Shown here piece after piece: positions 13,624-19,641 of a stretch of 21,231 bases of DNA. The notes under the pieces are model-generated. The model was not told where the DNA came from and searched no databases. It was given only the letters and a program-made list of their open reading frames with translations. This stretch comes from an uncultured Emergencia sp. (GTDB taxonomy: Bacteria; Bacillota; Clostridia; Peptostreptococcales; Anaerovoracaceae). A program made the position numbers and the translations under genes. Where the stretch lies: contig CALLDR010000065.1 of the NCBI GenBank assembly GCA_937997955.1, positions 1 to 21,231 on the forward strand, written 5' to 3'. Positions within the stretch are counted from its first letter, which is position 1, and each line of letters begins with the position of its first letter.

Positions 13624-14535
13624 ATGGCAGCGATCACCGTAGTGGGAGGCATCAACATAGATATCGAGGGGAGGCCTGACCAGGTTTTGATACCGGCGGA
13701 CTCCAATCCCGGAAGAGTATCCATTTCCGCGGGCGGCGTGGGCCGCAATATCGTGGAGAATATCGCCCGGCTGGGCGGCGACGTGGCTATGATCTCTTTG
13801 ACAGGTGACGACGTCATGGGACAGAACGCGAAGGCTCAGTTGGCCGCTTTGGGCGCAGATGTCAGCGGCGTTCAGAATGTCAGCGGAGAAAACACGGGCA
13901 TGTATCTGTCTATTTTGAACCATAGAAACGATATGGAGCTGGCCATCTGCAATATGGACATTCTGGAACGGATCACGCCGGCCTTTCTGAAGGAGAGAAT
14001 GGACGTGTTTCGGCAGTCGGACATCGTGGGGCTGGACTGCAACCTGCAGCCGGAGACCCTGGACTATATTACCGGGGCCCTGGATACGCCCATGTTTTTA
14101 GATCCCGTCTCCGCGTCTAAAGCTGTCAGAGTGAAGCCTTTTGTTCACCGGTTCCATACCATCAAGCCCAACAGGATAGAAGCGGAGATCCTCAGCGGCA
14201 TCGCCATCGAGGACAGAACGTCCCTGGAAAAGGCGGGAAAGTGGTTTCTGGACCGGGGCGTCAGGCGGGTATTCATCAGCCTGGGAGAAGCGGGCGCTTA
14301 CTACAGAACGGCTGATGAAGAGGGTGTAGCGCCGACAAAGGCTGTCCGTTTGGCCAGCGCCACCGGCGCCGGAGACGCTTTTTCCGCGGCCATTTTGATG
14401 GGACATGTCATGGGATTTTCGGCAGAGGAGACCGCTGAAATGGGTATCGCCTGTTCGTCCCTCGCCATGGAAGCGCGGACTCCCGTCAATCCGGCCATGT
14501 CCATGGAAGCTGTGCGGGCGCGCATGGAGCGGTGA
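13624..14535 (+). CDS. PfkB-family kinase, pseudouridine kinase-like
   Basis: Ribokinase-family enzyme that phosphorylates a sugar or nucleoside with ATP. The N-terminus VVGGINIDIEG, the DSNPGRVSISAGGVGRNIVENIARLGG segment (residues 26-52) and the catalytic ATGAGDAFSAA (D251 as base) are all intact. The GGiNiDi and SNPG phrases are closest to PsuK/YeiC pseudouridine kinases; 303 residues is the usual length. No psuG-type glycosidase lies next to it. The gene before it is a nucleoside-kinase-like protein, so a nucleoside-salvage pairing is plausible. The start has AAAGGA upstream (about 13606). Family is certain; substrate is inference. Confidence 0.8.
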   Translation: MAAITVVGGINIDIEGRPDQVLIPADSNPGRVSISAGGVGRNIVENIARLGGDVAMISLTGDDVMGQNAKAQLAALGADVSGVQNVSGENTGMYLSILNHRNDMELAICNMDILERITPAFLKERMDVFRQSDIVGLDCNLQPETLDYITGALDTPMFLDPVSASKAVRVKPFVHRFHTIKPNRIEAEILSGIAIEDRTSLEKAGKWFLDRGVRRVFISLGEAGAYYRTADEEGVAPTKAVRLASATGAGDAFSAAILMGHVMGFSAEETAEMGIACSSLAMEARTPVNPAMSMEAVRARMER

Positions 14536-14621
14536 GATGAATCATATCTGATTTTCTGAAAACCGAGGCAGGATAGAGAACTCTTGCCGCTGAAAAATAT
14601 AGAAATTAAGTCAAAAAAAGG

Positions 14622-14650
14622 TTGCTGCTTTCTGAAATTTATGGTAAGAT
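14622..14650 (+). promoter_or_regulatory. Promoter of the PD-(D/E)XK-like gene
   Basis: TTGCTG (14622-14627), 17-base spacer, TAAGAT (14645-14650) with TGG before it, giving an extended -10. The start is expected near 14657, about 30 bases before the coding sequence. Confidence 0.55.
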
Positions 14651-14688
14651 TTTGTTAGAAATTACAAGGAAAAATCAGGGAGAGCCAT

Positions 14689-15492
14689 ATGAGAAATTTT
14701 CAGGAAGTGTTGGAAGAAGAAATCAGAGATCAGAAAGGGCTGATGAGACAGGCGGACAGGGTCCTTTCCCATGCGCCGGAGGGCTATCTGCAAAGCCGTC
14801 CCAGAAAAGACAGCGTAGCCTTTTACCAGGGAGGGTCACACCTTGGACGGGCCCGCGCGAAAAATATTACCGGGGATCGGCCGTTGATAAAGGCCTTGTT
14901 TCAAAAGCGGCTTTATCAGGAGATTCAGCGAAAAGCGGAGAAGAATCTGGAAGCGCTGGAAGCATTGAAGACAGCTTACACTCCCGATCATATTCTGGAT
15001 ATTCTGCCGACATTGTCAAAAGGCTACAAAGATGCGGCGTTCCTGTATGACGGGAGAAACGATGAAGAAAGCGGCTTCCAAAATACGCAGCCGAATTTTG
15101 ATCCCCAGAAACATATTCATGAAACGACCTGCGGCCTGCTGGTCCGATCCAAATCAGAAGTTATTATCGCCAACGCGCTGACAGGCTATGGAATACCCTT
15201 TCAGTATGAAAAACCCTTTCCCTATGCAGATGAGCGAGGGTACTATTTTGAACCAGACTTTACTTTTGAGCTGCCGAGCTGTGAGACTGTGATCTGGGAG
15301 CACCTGGGGCTTTTGAATAATTTGGATTACTGCCAGCACAATGCCTATAAGCTGAATACATATCAAAAACATGGATTCTTGATCGGCAGAAATCTGCTCA
15401 TCACCCAGGACGATCAAAATGGAAATTGCAGCAGTGCATATATTGATAAAGTAATACGGGAGCATTTGCTGCCGTACTTTGAAAGAAAATGA
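14689..15492 (+). CDS. Hypothetical protein with PD-(D/E)XK nuclease-like region
   Basis: I do not recognise a named protein. The N-terminal 110 residues are helical and charged, with heptad-like stretches (QRKAEKNLEALEAL). The C-terminal half has the order seen in restriction-endonuclease-like folds: RSKSEVIIANAL (E157), a strand pair IPFQYEKPFPY, then YFEPDFTFEL (D190) and VIWEHLGLL (E204). The usual lysine two residues after the last glutamate is not there (leucine), so activity is uncertain, although WEH-G is a recurrent form in uncharacterised Firmicutes proteins. Its own promoter, a GGGAGAG ribosome binding site and a hairpin at the stop codon make it a single-gene unit. No methyltransferase or other restriction gene is adjacent. 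Confidence 0.65.
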   Translation: MRNFQEVLEEEIRDQKGLMRQADRVLSHAPEGYLQSRPRKDSVAFYQGGSHLGRARAKNITGDRPLIKALFQKRLYQEIQRKAEKNLEALEALKTAYTPDHILDILPTLSKGYKDAAFLYDGRNDEESGFQNTQPNFDPQKHIHETTCGLLVRSKSEVIIANALTGYGIPFQYEKPFPYADERGYYFEPDFTFELPSCETVIWEHLGLLNNLDYCQHNAYKLNTYQKHGFLIGRNLLITQDDQNGNCSSAYIDKVIREHLLPYFERK

Positions 15493-15526
15493 CCGCATAT
15501 CGCATTTTATATATGCTTGCGGTCAT
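15489..15526 (+). terminator. Hairpin at the end of the PD-(D/E)XK-like gene
   Basis: ATGACCGCA (15489-15497) pairs perfectly with TGCGGTCAT (15518-15526); an alternative inner pairing GCATAT/ATATGC exists. The stop codon lies in the stem. There is no U-tract after it (CTAAAGC), so it may terminate poorly or stabilise the 3' end. Confidence 0.4.
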
Positions 15527-15580
15527 CTAAAGCGGCATTCGCATTGGCAGAATGACTGTGGACACCTATTTTCTCTTATC

Positions 15581-15799
15581 TGCAGTCAACTTTGACCAGG
15601 CAAAAGGGTGAAAAGTGACGGCAGGAAGTGATATGAAGCAGGCTGCAGTCAATTTCTGGCCCTTTACATGACCAGGAAGGGGCGAGTTTACAGGATTTTA
15701 TGACTGCAATAAGGAAACTGTGGTTGCCTGCAGTCAATTCCCCTGGACGATGATGATATATTTTGACTGCAGGACGAGAATTTTGCGTATCTGCAGTCA
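15581..15799. repeat. TGCAGTCA/TGACTGCA inverted-repeat cluster
   Basis: The octamer starts at 15581, 15644, 15729 and 15792 in one orientation and at 15701 and 15764 in the other. Inverted pairs form stems: TGACTGCA (15701) with TGCAGTCA (15729), and TGACTGCAG (15764-15772) with CTGCAGTCA (15791-15799). The gap 15493-15953 contains no supported gene; the remainder (15800-15895) shows only CAGCAGCC-like short repeats. Confidence 0.75.
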
Positions 15800-15894
15800 T
15801 TTTGCCAGCAAGTTGTCAGCAGCCAGCGGCCAGCAGCCCGCAAGCTGACGGCAAGTCAATGCCTGCGGCTTTATTCGGACAGGGGGCTTTATAC

Positions 15895-15934
15895 AAAGAA
15901 AAAGGCAGGGAGCCCTTTCAGGAACCTGCCTTTT
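15895..15934. terminator. Bidirectional terminator after desulfoferrodoxin
   Basis: GGCAGG (15904-15909) pairs with CCTGCC (15925-15930). It is flanked by AAAGAAAAA on the left, which reads as a T-tract on the minus strand, and by TTTT on the right. It ends the minus-strand desulfoferrodoxin gene 20 bases after its stop. Confidence 0.7.
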
Positions 15935-15953
15935 ATGCTGCCATCATGTGTTT

Positions 15954-16331
15954 TTACAGCTCTTTCTTCCAGAAGCCGTGGAGATTGCAGTACTCGTAAG
16001 CCGCAACCGGTTTTTCGCCTTCTGCCAGAGCGAAGACTGCTTCCGGCTTGCCGGTCTTGTCCAGGTGCTTCTTCTGTACGCCCTTATCGGTCTCCAGAAT
16101 GATGAAGGCGATGTGGTGCTCTTCTGTCATAGGGTGCTCGGCGCTTCCTACGTTGACGGTAACCTTGTCTCCTTCTACGGTAACCACAGGAACGTGCTTC
16201 TCCTGTGCCGCGTCGGTGGTGTTAGGGTCCAGCAGCTGCATCGGCTCTCCGCAGCACAGCACCTTAACGCCTTTGTCTTCTACCATTTCTATGATGTTGC
16301 CGCAGTGGGCGCATTTAAATAACTTTACCAT
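15954..16331 (-). CDS. dfx: Desulfoferrodoxin (superoxide reductase, two-iron class)
   Basis: Reduces superoxide to hydrogen peroxide without making oxygen, the anaerobes' route. The 125-residue product has an N-terminal desulforedoxin domain with C7, C10, C26 and C27 binding the first iron. The C-terminal superoxide-reductase domain has H46 (EKHVP), H66 and H72 (EHPMTEEHH), C115 and H118 (EYCNLHGFW) for the catalytic iron, with K45 in the usual position. AGGAGG precedes the ATG at good spacing. It diverges from the perR-rubrerythrin operon, sharing a 178-base control region. Its own promoter is unclear: TATACT (minus strand, 16387-16382) is a fair -10, but the -35 is weak. Electron donors, probably rubredoxin, are not in the window. 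Confidence 0.95.
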   Translation of the reverse strand: MVKLFKCAHCGNIIEMVEDKGVKVLCCGEPMQLLDPNTTDAAQEKHVPVVTVEGDKVTVNVGSAEHPMTEEHHIAFIILETDKGVQKKHLDKTGKPEAVFALAEGEKPVAAYEYCNLHGFWKKEL

Positions 16332-16432
16332 ACCAATTCCTCCTGTTGTTGTGAATTTAATTCTTTTATATTGATATCAGTAGTATACCCGCTAAAGCAG
16401 GCGATTAAACAAAATAAATTTATAAAAAAGCC

Positions 16433-16461
16433 TTGACATGCGGTTTTTTGGAAGTTATAAT
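16433..16461 (+). promoter_or_regulatory. Sigma-A promoter of the perR-rbr operon
   Basis: Perfect TTGACA (16433-16438), 17-base spacer and perfect TATAAT (16456-16461). This is the best housekeeping promoter in the window. It is overlapped and followed by the Fur-type box at 16464-16478, so strong expression would occur only when the repressor is released. Confidence 0.85.
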
Positions 16462-16463
16462 AA

Positions 16464-16478
16464 TGATAATCATTATCA
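16464..16478. promoter_or_regulatory. Fur-family operator (perfect 7-1-7 palindrome)
   Basis: TGATAATCATTATCA is an exact match to the Fur consensus TGATAATnATTATCA. PerR boxes usually read TTATAATnATTATAA, which differs at the second and fourteenth bases. It sits just downstream of the -10, covering the start point, so a bound repressor would block initiation. The gene downstream is itself a Fur-family regulator, which suggests autoregulation or control by a separate Fur. Confidence 0.85.
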
Positions 16479-16509
16479 CTTATTTAATGTAAAGATGAAA
16501 GAGGTGCCC

Positions 16510-16923
16510 ATGAAGTATTCCCGGCAGAGAAATTTAATCTTTGATATCGTCAGGAACACAGATGTACATCCGACCCCGGAATGGGTCTACGAGCAGGCCA
16601 GACAGGTTATGCCGTCCATCGGAGTCGCTACGGTGTATCGGAATCTCAACGCCCTGGCCCAGGCGGGCCAGCTGAAGAGAATCGTAAGCCCTGACGGGAC
16701 TGTGCGCTTTGACGCGATCACAGGGGAGCACTATCATATGCAGTGCAGAAAGTGTGGGAAGCTCTTTGATCTGTCCGTCGCCGACCAGAAGGCCTTTGAT
16801 GGACTGAAGGAAACGGCATCTAGGGCTTTCGGCATGGACGCCCGGAACGTCGCGCTGGCGGCCACACTGTTTTACGGCGTGTGCCCTGACTGCGCGAAGG
16901 AGAAAGAAAAAGAGGAGGAATAA
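16510..16923 (+). CDS. perR: Fur-family peroxide/iron regulator, PerR-like
   Basis: DNA-binding metalloregulator of 137 residues: winged helix (residues 5-65, with SIGVATVYRNLNAL as recognition part), then the dimerisation domain. The structural zinc site is C79, C82, C125 and C128. The regulatory metal ligands align with PerR: H20 (DVHPT), D68 (RFD), H74 and H76 (EHYH) and D87 (LFDL). The aspartate at 87, rather than glutamate, favours PerR, as does coupling to rubrerythrin. The open frame continues upstream to 16438, but that start lies in the promoter; AGAGGTG before 16510 sets the start. Rubrerythrin begins 3 bases after the stop. A Fur identity remains possible because the operator is Fur-like. 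Confidence 0.85.
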   Translation: MKYSRQRNLIFDIVRNTDVHPTPEWVYEQARQVMPSIGVATVYRNLNALAQAGQLKRIVSPDGTVRFDAITGEHYHMQCRKCGKLFDLSVADQKAFDGLKETASRAFGMDARNVALAATLFYGVCPDCAKEKEKEEE

Positions 16924-16926
16924 GAA

Positions 16927-17463
16927 ATGAAAGACTTAAAAGGAACGAAGACGTTGGAAAATTTGCTGATCGCTTTCGCGGGAGAATCCGAAGCGAGAAA
17001 CAAGTACACTTTCTACGCATCTAAGGCAAAGAAGGAAGGATATGTACAGATCCAGAAGCTGTTTGAGGAGACCGCCGCTAACGAGAAGGAGCACGCGGAG
17101 CTGTGGTTCAAGCTGGCCCACGGCATCGGGACCACAGAGGAAAATCTGCTGGACGCCGCTGCCGGTGAAAACTACGAGTGGACGGAGATGTACGCTGAAA
17201 TGGCAAAGACCGCCAGAGAAGAGGGCTTCCCGGAGATCGCTGCCCAGATGGAAGGCGTTGCCGCTGTAGAGAAGGAGCACGAGGAGAGATACAGAAAGCT
17301 GGCTGAAAATGTAAAGGCCGGCAAGGTATTCGCAAAGGATGAGGAGGTCCTCTGGCAGTGCAGCAACTGCGGCCACCAGGTTGTCGACAAGGAAGCGCCG
17401 CTGGTTTGCCCGGTCTGCAAGCACCCGCAGGCTTACTTCCAGATCAAAGCGGAGAACTATTAA
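16927..17463 (+). CDS. rbr: Rubrerythrin
   Basis: Non-haem diiron peroxidase that reduces hydrogen peroxide to water, removing the product of superoxide reductase. The 178-residue product has a four-helix ferritin-like domain with E20, E53-x-x-H56, E83 or E86 and E115-x-x-H118 as diiron ligands. A C-terminal rubredoxin domain follows with C145, C148, C161 and C164 (CSNCG, CPVCK) for electron entry. It lies 3 bases after the perR-like stop, with its ribosome binding site (GAGGAGGAA) inside the end of that gene, so the two are co-transcribed and possibly translationally coupled. With the divergent dfx this forms a complete superoxide-to-water pathway. Confidence 0.95.
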   Translation: MKDLKGTKTLENLLIAFAGESEARNKYTFYASKAKKEGYVQIQKLFEETAANEKEHAELWFKLAHGIGTTEENLLDAAAGENYEWTEMYAEMAKTAREEGFPEIAAQMEGVAAVEKEHEERYRKLAENVKAGKVFAKDEEVLWQCSNCGHQVVDKEAPLVCPVCKHPQAYFQIKAENY

Positions 17464-17475
17464 AAACAGCCGGCG

Positions 17476-17516
17476 CGTTTCGTAAAGCGGCATGAAGATG
17501 CCGAAAATACGAAACG
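17476..17516. terminator. Nested hairpin after rubrerythrin
   Basis: CGTTTCGTA (17476-17484) pairs with TACGAAACG (17508-17516), and inside it GGCAT pairs with ATGCC. It starts 12 bases after the rbr stop. No T-run follows, so it may act mainly as a 3'-end stabiliser. It is also the first member of the TTTCGTA/TACGAAA family. Confidence 0.45.
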
Positions 17517-17595
17517 AATCGGACCCTGAGGCCATGATCGAGCTAGGATCCGATTATGAGCGGGCCATGAAAAAGATCCGACCATGAAAGAGAAG

Positions 17596-17651
17596 AAAGT
17601 TTCGTAGAGTAGGGCGATTTCATCTGAAATACGAAACTTTTTCGTTTTTTT
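17596..17651 (+). terminator. Strong intrinsic terminator downstream of rubrerythrin
   Basis: Perfect 11-bp stem AAAGTTTCGTA (17596-17606) with TACGAAACTTT (17630-17640), plus an inner TTTCA/TGAAA pairing, followed by TTCG and seven T residues. It is the only member of the TTTCGTA/TACGAAA hairpin family here with a clear U-tract. Confidence 0.75.
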
Positions 17652-17692
17652 GACGGGTACGGTTTCGTAAAATCCGAATCGGCGCGCTTGAA

Positions 17693-17895
17693 TACGAAAC
17701 CTCCAGGCGAAGAAGCTGGTCAGAGTTTCGCAGTGACCGAAAAATCGGGCTGTTTTACGAAACCTCCAGGCGAAGAAGCTGGTCAGAGTTTCGCAGTGAC
17801 CGAAAAATCGGGCAGTTTTACGAAACCTCCAGGCGAAGAAGCCGGTCAGAGTTTCGCGGTGACCGAAAAATCGGGCTGTTTTACGAAACCTCCAG
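17693..17895. repeat. 63-bp tandem repeat, three near-identical copies plus a partial
   Basis: Units start with TACGAAACCTCCAG at 17693, 17756 and 17819, with a partial copy at 17882; the period is exactly 63 bases. Units 1 and 2 differ at one base and unit 3 at two to three, so the expansion is recent or maintained. Each unit contains TACGAAAC, a CCAG/CTGG pair, GTTTCGC and the mini-hairpin CCGA-AAAA-TCGG. Since 63 is a multiple of three and no stop falls in some frames, both strands appear open, but no ribosome binding site supports a protein. Confidence 0.9.
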
Positions 17896-18056
17896 CCGCG
17901 CCGTCCGCGGACTTTGCGTCGGAGGCAGAGTCCGGCCCGACACCTTTTGATGGAAAACGGCGGAGAAAAACGGCCTGACATCGACAAAAAGAAACACCCG
18001 TATCCGTGGAGCGGTGCAGCAGACTAAAGCGGTTGAAATTGCTCGCTTGAGGTCTC

Positions 18057-18089
18057 GAAAAAACTTTAAAATTGAGCAAAGTTTTTTTC
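18057..18089. other. AT-rich hairpin upstream of the S10 operon promoter
   Basis: GAAAAAACTTT pairs with AAAGTTTTTTTC across a 10-base loop (AAAATTGAGC). It could terminate any transcript arriving from the left and so isolate the S10 promoter, or act as a curved AT-rich upstream element. The interval 17896-18056 has nothing else I can support. Confidence 0.45.
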
Positions 18090-18098
18090 AAAAAAAGC

Positions 18099-18127
18099 TT
18101 GCTTTCTTGACAGAGTTCATGTATACT
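18099..18127 (+). promoter_or_regulatory. Promoter of the S10 operon
   Basis: TTGCTT (18099-18104), 17-base spacer, TATACT (18122-18127); the start is expected near 18134. A 14-bp direct repeat AAAAAAGCTTGCTT (18091-18104 and 18128-18141) brackets the promoter, the first copy containing the -35. A perfect TTGACA at 18107-18112 lies too close to TATACT (9 bases) to be its -35. Confidence 0.55.
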
Positions 18128-18133
18128 AAAAAA

Positions 18134-18392
18134 GCTTGCTTAAGGCGATGAAGTAGGAAGTTGCGGAGCTATCCGGTAATTTCTACGGAGAATTGTCCCC
18201 ACTCGATGGGGGCGAAGGTGTTCGCCGACTTTTGTTTTGTGCGAAAAATAAAGAAACGCACGGAGCCGTGTGCAAAGTAAGCAATTCCACCGCGCACGTT
18301 GAAAAGTAGGCAATTGACCGACTTACGCCGATCAGGAAAGAACCCCTTGTACAAGCGTAGCGAAAACAGTACAAAAATTTAGGAGGAAAACA
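18134..18392 (+). ncRNA. Structured 5' leader of the S10 ribosomal-protein operon
   Basis: About 260 bases of leader precede rpsJ. Visible helices include CCCC/GGGG near 18197-18211, GGCGAA-GGTG-TTCGCC near 18210-18226, GTGCG/CGCAC and CACGG-AG-CCGTG near 18239-18272, and TTGTAC/GTACAA near 18347-18376 shortly before the AGGAGG. AAGTA(A/G)GCAATT occurs twice (about 18277 and 18306). Ribosomal-protein operons are often controlled by a product binding its own leader (L4 in enterobacterial S10 operons). That this leader works so is inference from length and structure; I cannot assign a named leader family. Confidence 0.5.
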
Positions 18393-18704
18393 ATGAGCGA
18401 ATTACAGAAAATCAGAATCAAGCTTAAGGCTTATGATCATGCGTTATTAGACCAGTCAGCGGCTAAGATCGTGGAAACCGCCAAGAAGACAGGCGCAGAC
18501 GTTTCCGGCCCGATTCCACTGCCGACAGAGAAAGAGGTCGTTACCATTCTGAGAGCTGTTCACAAGTATAAGGACAGCAGAGAGCAGTTTGAACAGAGAA
18601 CGCATAAGAGACTGATCGACATCACCAACGCGACACTGCAGACCACAGACGCGCTGACAAAGCTGGACCTGCCTGCAGGCGTTGACATCGAGATCAAACT
18701 GTAA
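18393..18704 (+). CDS. rpsJ: 30S ribosomal protein S10
   Basis: Small-subunit protein of the 30S head that also acts as NusE in transcription antitermination with NusB. The 103-residue product matches the family in full: QKIRIKLKAYDH at the start, SGPIPLPTEKEVVTILRAVHKYKDSREQFEQRTHKRLIDI through the middle loop, and DLPAGVDIEIKL at the end. TAGGAGG sits 7 bases before the ATG. It opens the S10 operon. Codon use is rich in AGA for arginine and AAG/AAA for lysine, unlike the GC-rich neighbours to the left, as expected for highly expressed genes. The following spacer to rplC is unusually long. Confidence 0.98.
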   Translation: MSELQKIRIKLKAYDHALLDQSAAKIVETAKKTGADVSGPIPLPTEKEVVTILRAVHKYKDSREQFEQRTHKRLIDITNATLQTTDALTKLDLPAGVDIEIKL

Positions 18705-18976
18705 AATCCACCGACGATCCGATTTGATCGCGCAGGATTTTTGCGGCGGTGCGGAGCGCGGAACGCGGAATGCGGCGGCCCAACGGCCCAGCGGCACAGC
18801 AGTTCAGCGGCACAGCGGCGCCGAAAAAAGACAAGCGAGGGGACTCCCCTTAGTAAGATTGCATGAGAGGGAAAGGCCGTGAAGGCTCACCTGTGAGAGC
18901 TTAGGCGCAGGATGCAGCGCCGCAGACGGCAAGTGCACACCAGAGCAATCCAATGTAAGTGAAAAGGAGAAAAAAT
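18705..18976 (+). other. Long structured spacer between rpsJ and rplC
   Basis: No gene is seen in these 272 bases. The first half (18735-18830) is GC-rich and repetitive: CAGCGGCACAGC occurs twice, with GCGGAACGCGGAATGCGGCGG nearby in parts. The second half has small hairpins: AGGGG/CCCCT (about 18838-18850), GCTCAC-CT-GTGAG (about 18885-18897) and GGCGC/GCGCC (about 18903-18920). In most bacteria this junction is a few tens of bases. Confidence 0.6.
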
Positions 18977-19612
18977 ATGAAAGCAATTTTAGGCAAGAAA
19001 ATCGGAATGACCCAGATTTTCGCAGAAACAGGAGAAGTGATTCCTGTAACCGTGATTGAAGCTGGTCCTGAAGTTGTAACCCAGATCAAGACTGTTGAGA
19101 CTGACGGTTACGACGCTGTACAGGTTGGCTTTGAGGATCAGAAAGCGCACAGAGTAAACAAGCCTATGACAGGCCATTTCGCTAAGAGCGGCGCTCCTCT
19201 GAAGAAGCACCTGGCAGAGTTCAGACCTGAAGAGGGTGAAACCTACGAATTAGGACAGGTCATCACTGTTGCGGATTTTGAAGTAGGAAGCAAGCTGGAC
19301 GTAACCGGCACTTCCAAAGGTAAAGGCACCCAGGGCAACATCAAGAGACACGGCCACCACAGAGGCCCGATGACCCACGGCTCCAAGCATAAGAGACTGG
19401 CTGGCGCGTTGGCAGCAGGTACTTATCCTTCCAGAGTGTTCAAAGGCAACAAAGCGCCGGGAAGAATGGGCCGCGAGACCGTTACCGTACAGAACGTTAT
19501 TTTAGTAAAAGTTGACACTGACAGAAACCTGATGCTGATCAAGGGCGCTGTTCCTGGCGGCAAGGGAAGCCTGGTAAGAATCCAGTACGCTGTCAAGGGT
19601 CAGGACAAATAG
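18977..19612 (+). CDS. rplC: 50S ribosomal protein L3
   Basis: Early-assembly 23S rRNA-binding protein near the peptidyl-transferase centre. The 211-residue product begins MKAILGKKIGMTQIF and contains the L3 signature region GTSKGKGTQGNIKRHGHHRGPMTHGSKHKR, here seen as FEVGSKLDVTGTSKGKGTQG and following residues, then PGRMGRETVTVQN. AAGGAG (18964-18969) is 7 bases before the ATG; an upstream in-frame GTG at 18959 overlaps that site and is rejected. rplD follows after 29 bases. Confidence 0.97.
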   Translation: MKAILGKKIGMTQIFAETGEVIPVTVIEAGPEVVTQIKTVETDGYDAVQVGFEDQKAHRVNKPMTGHFAKSGAPLKKHLAEFRPEEGETYELGQVITVADFEVGSKLDVTGTSKGKGTQGNIKRHGHHRGPMTHGSKHKRLAGALAAGTYPSRVFKGNKAPGRMGRETVTVQNVILVKVDTDRNLMLIKGAVPGGKGSLVRIQYAVKGQDK

Positions 19613-19641
19613 AATAGACTTCAGAAAGGAGGAAGCACACA

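Noticed and set aside
16438..16509. Upstream start for the perR-like gene
   Set aside because: It falls at the end of the TTGACA -35 element and would be upstream of the transcription start; the extra residues match no Fur-family N-terminus.
17693..17895. Possible CRISPR array or integron attC sites in the 63-bp repeats
   Set aside because: The whole 63-base unit is repeated with almost no change, so there are no spacers. The ends do not match attC core sites, and no integrase is present.
17460..17987. A 175-codon minus-strand open frame with repeated RFFGHCETL units, and a 96-codon plus-strand frame over the same repeat
   Set aside because: Both exist because the 63-bp unit is a multiple of three without stops in those frames. 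Neither has a ribosome binding site, and the minus-strand one runs through a strong terminator hairpin.
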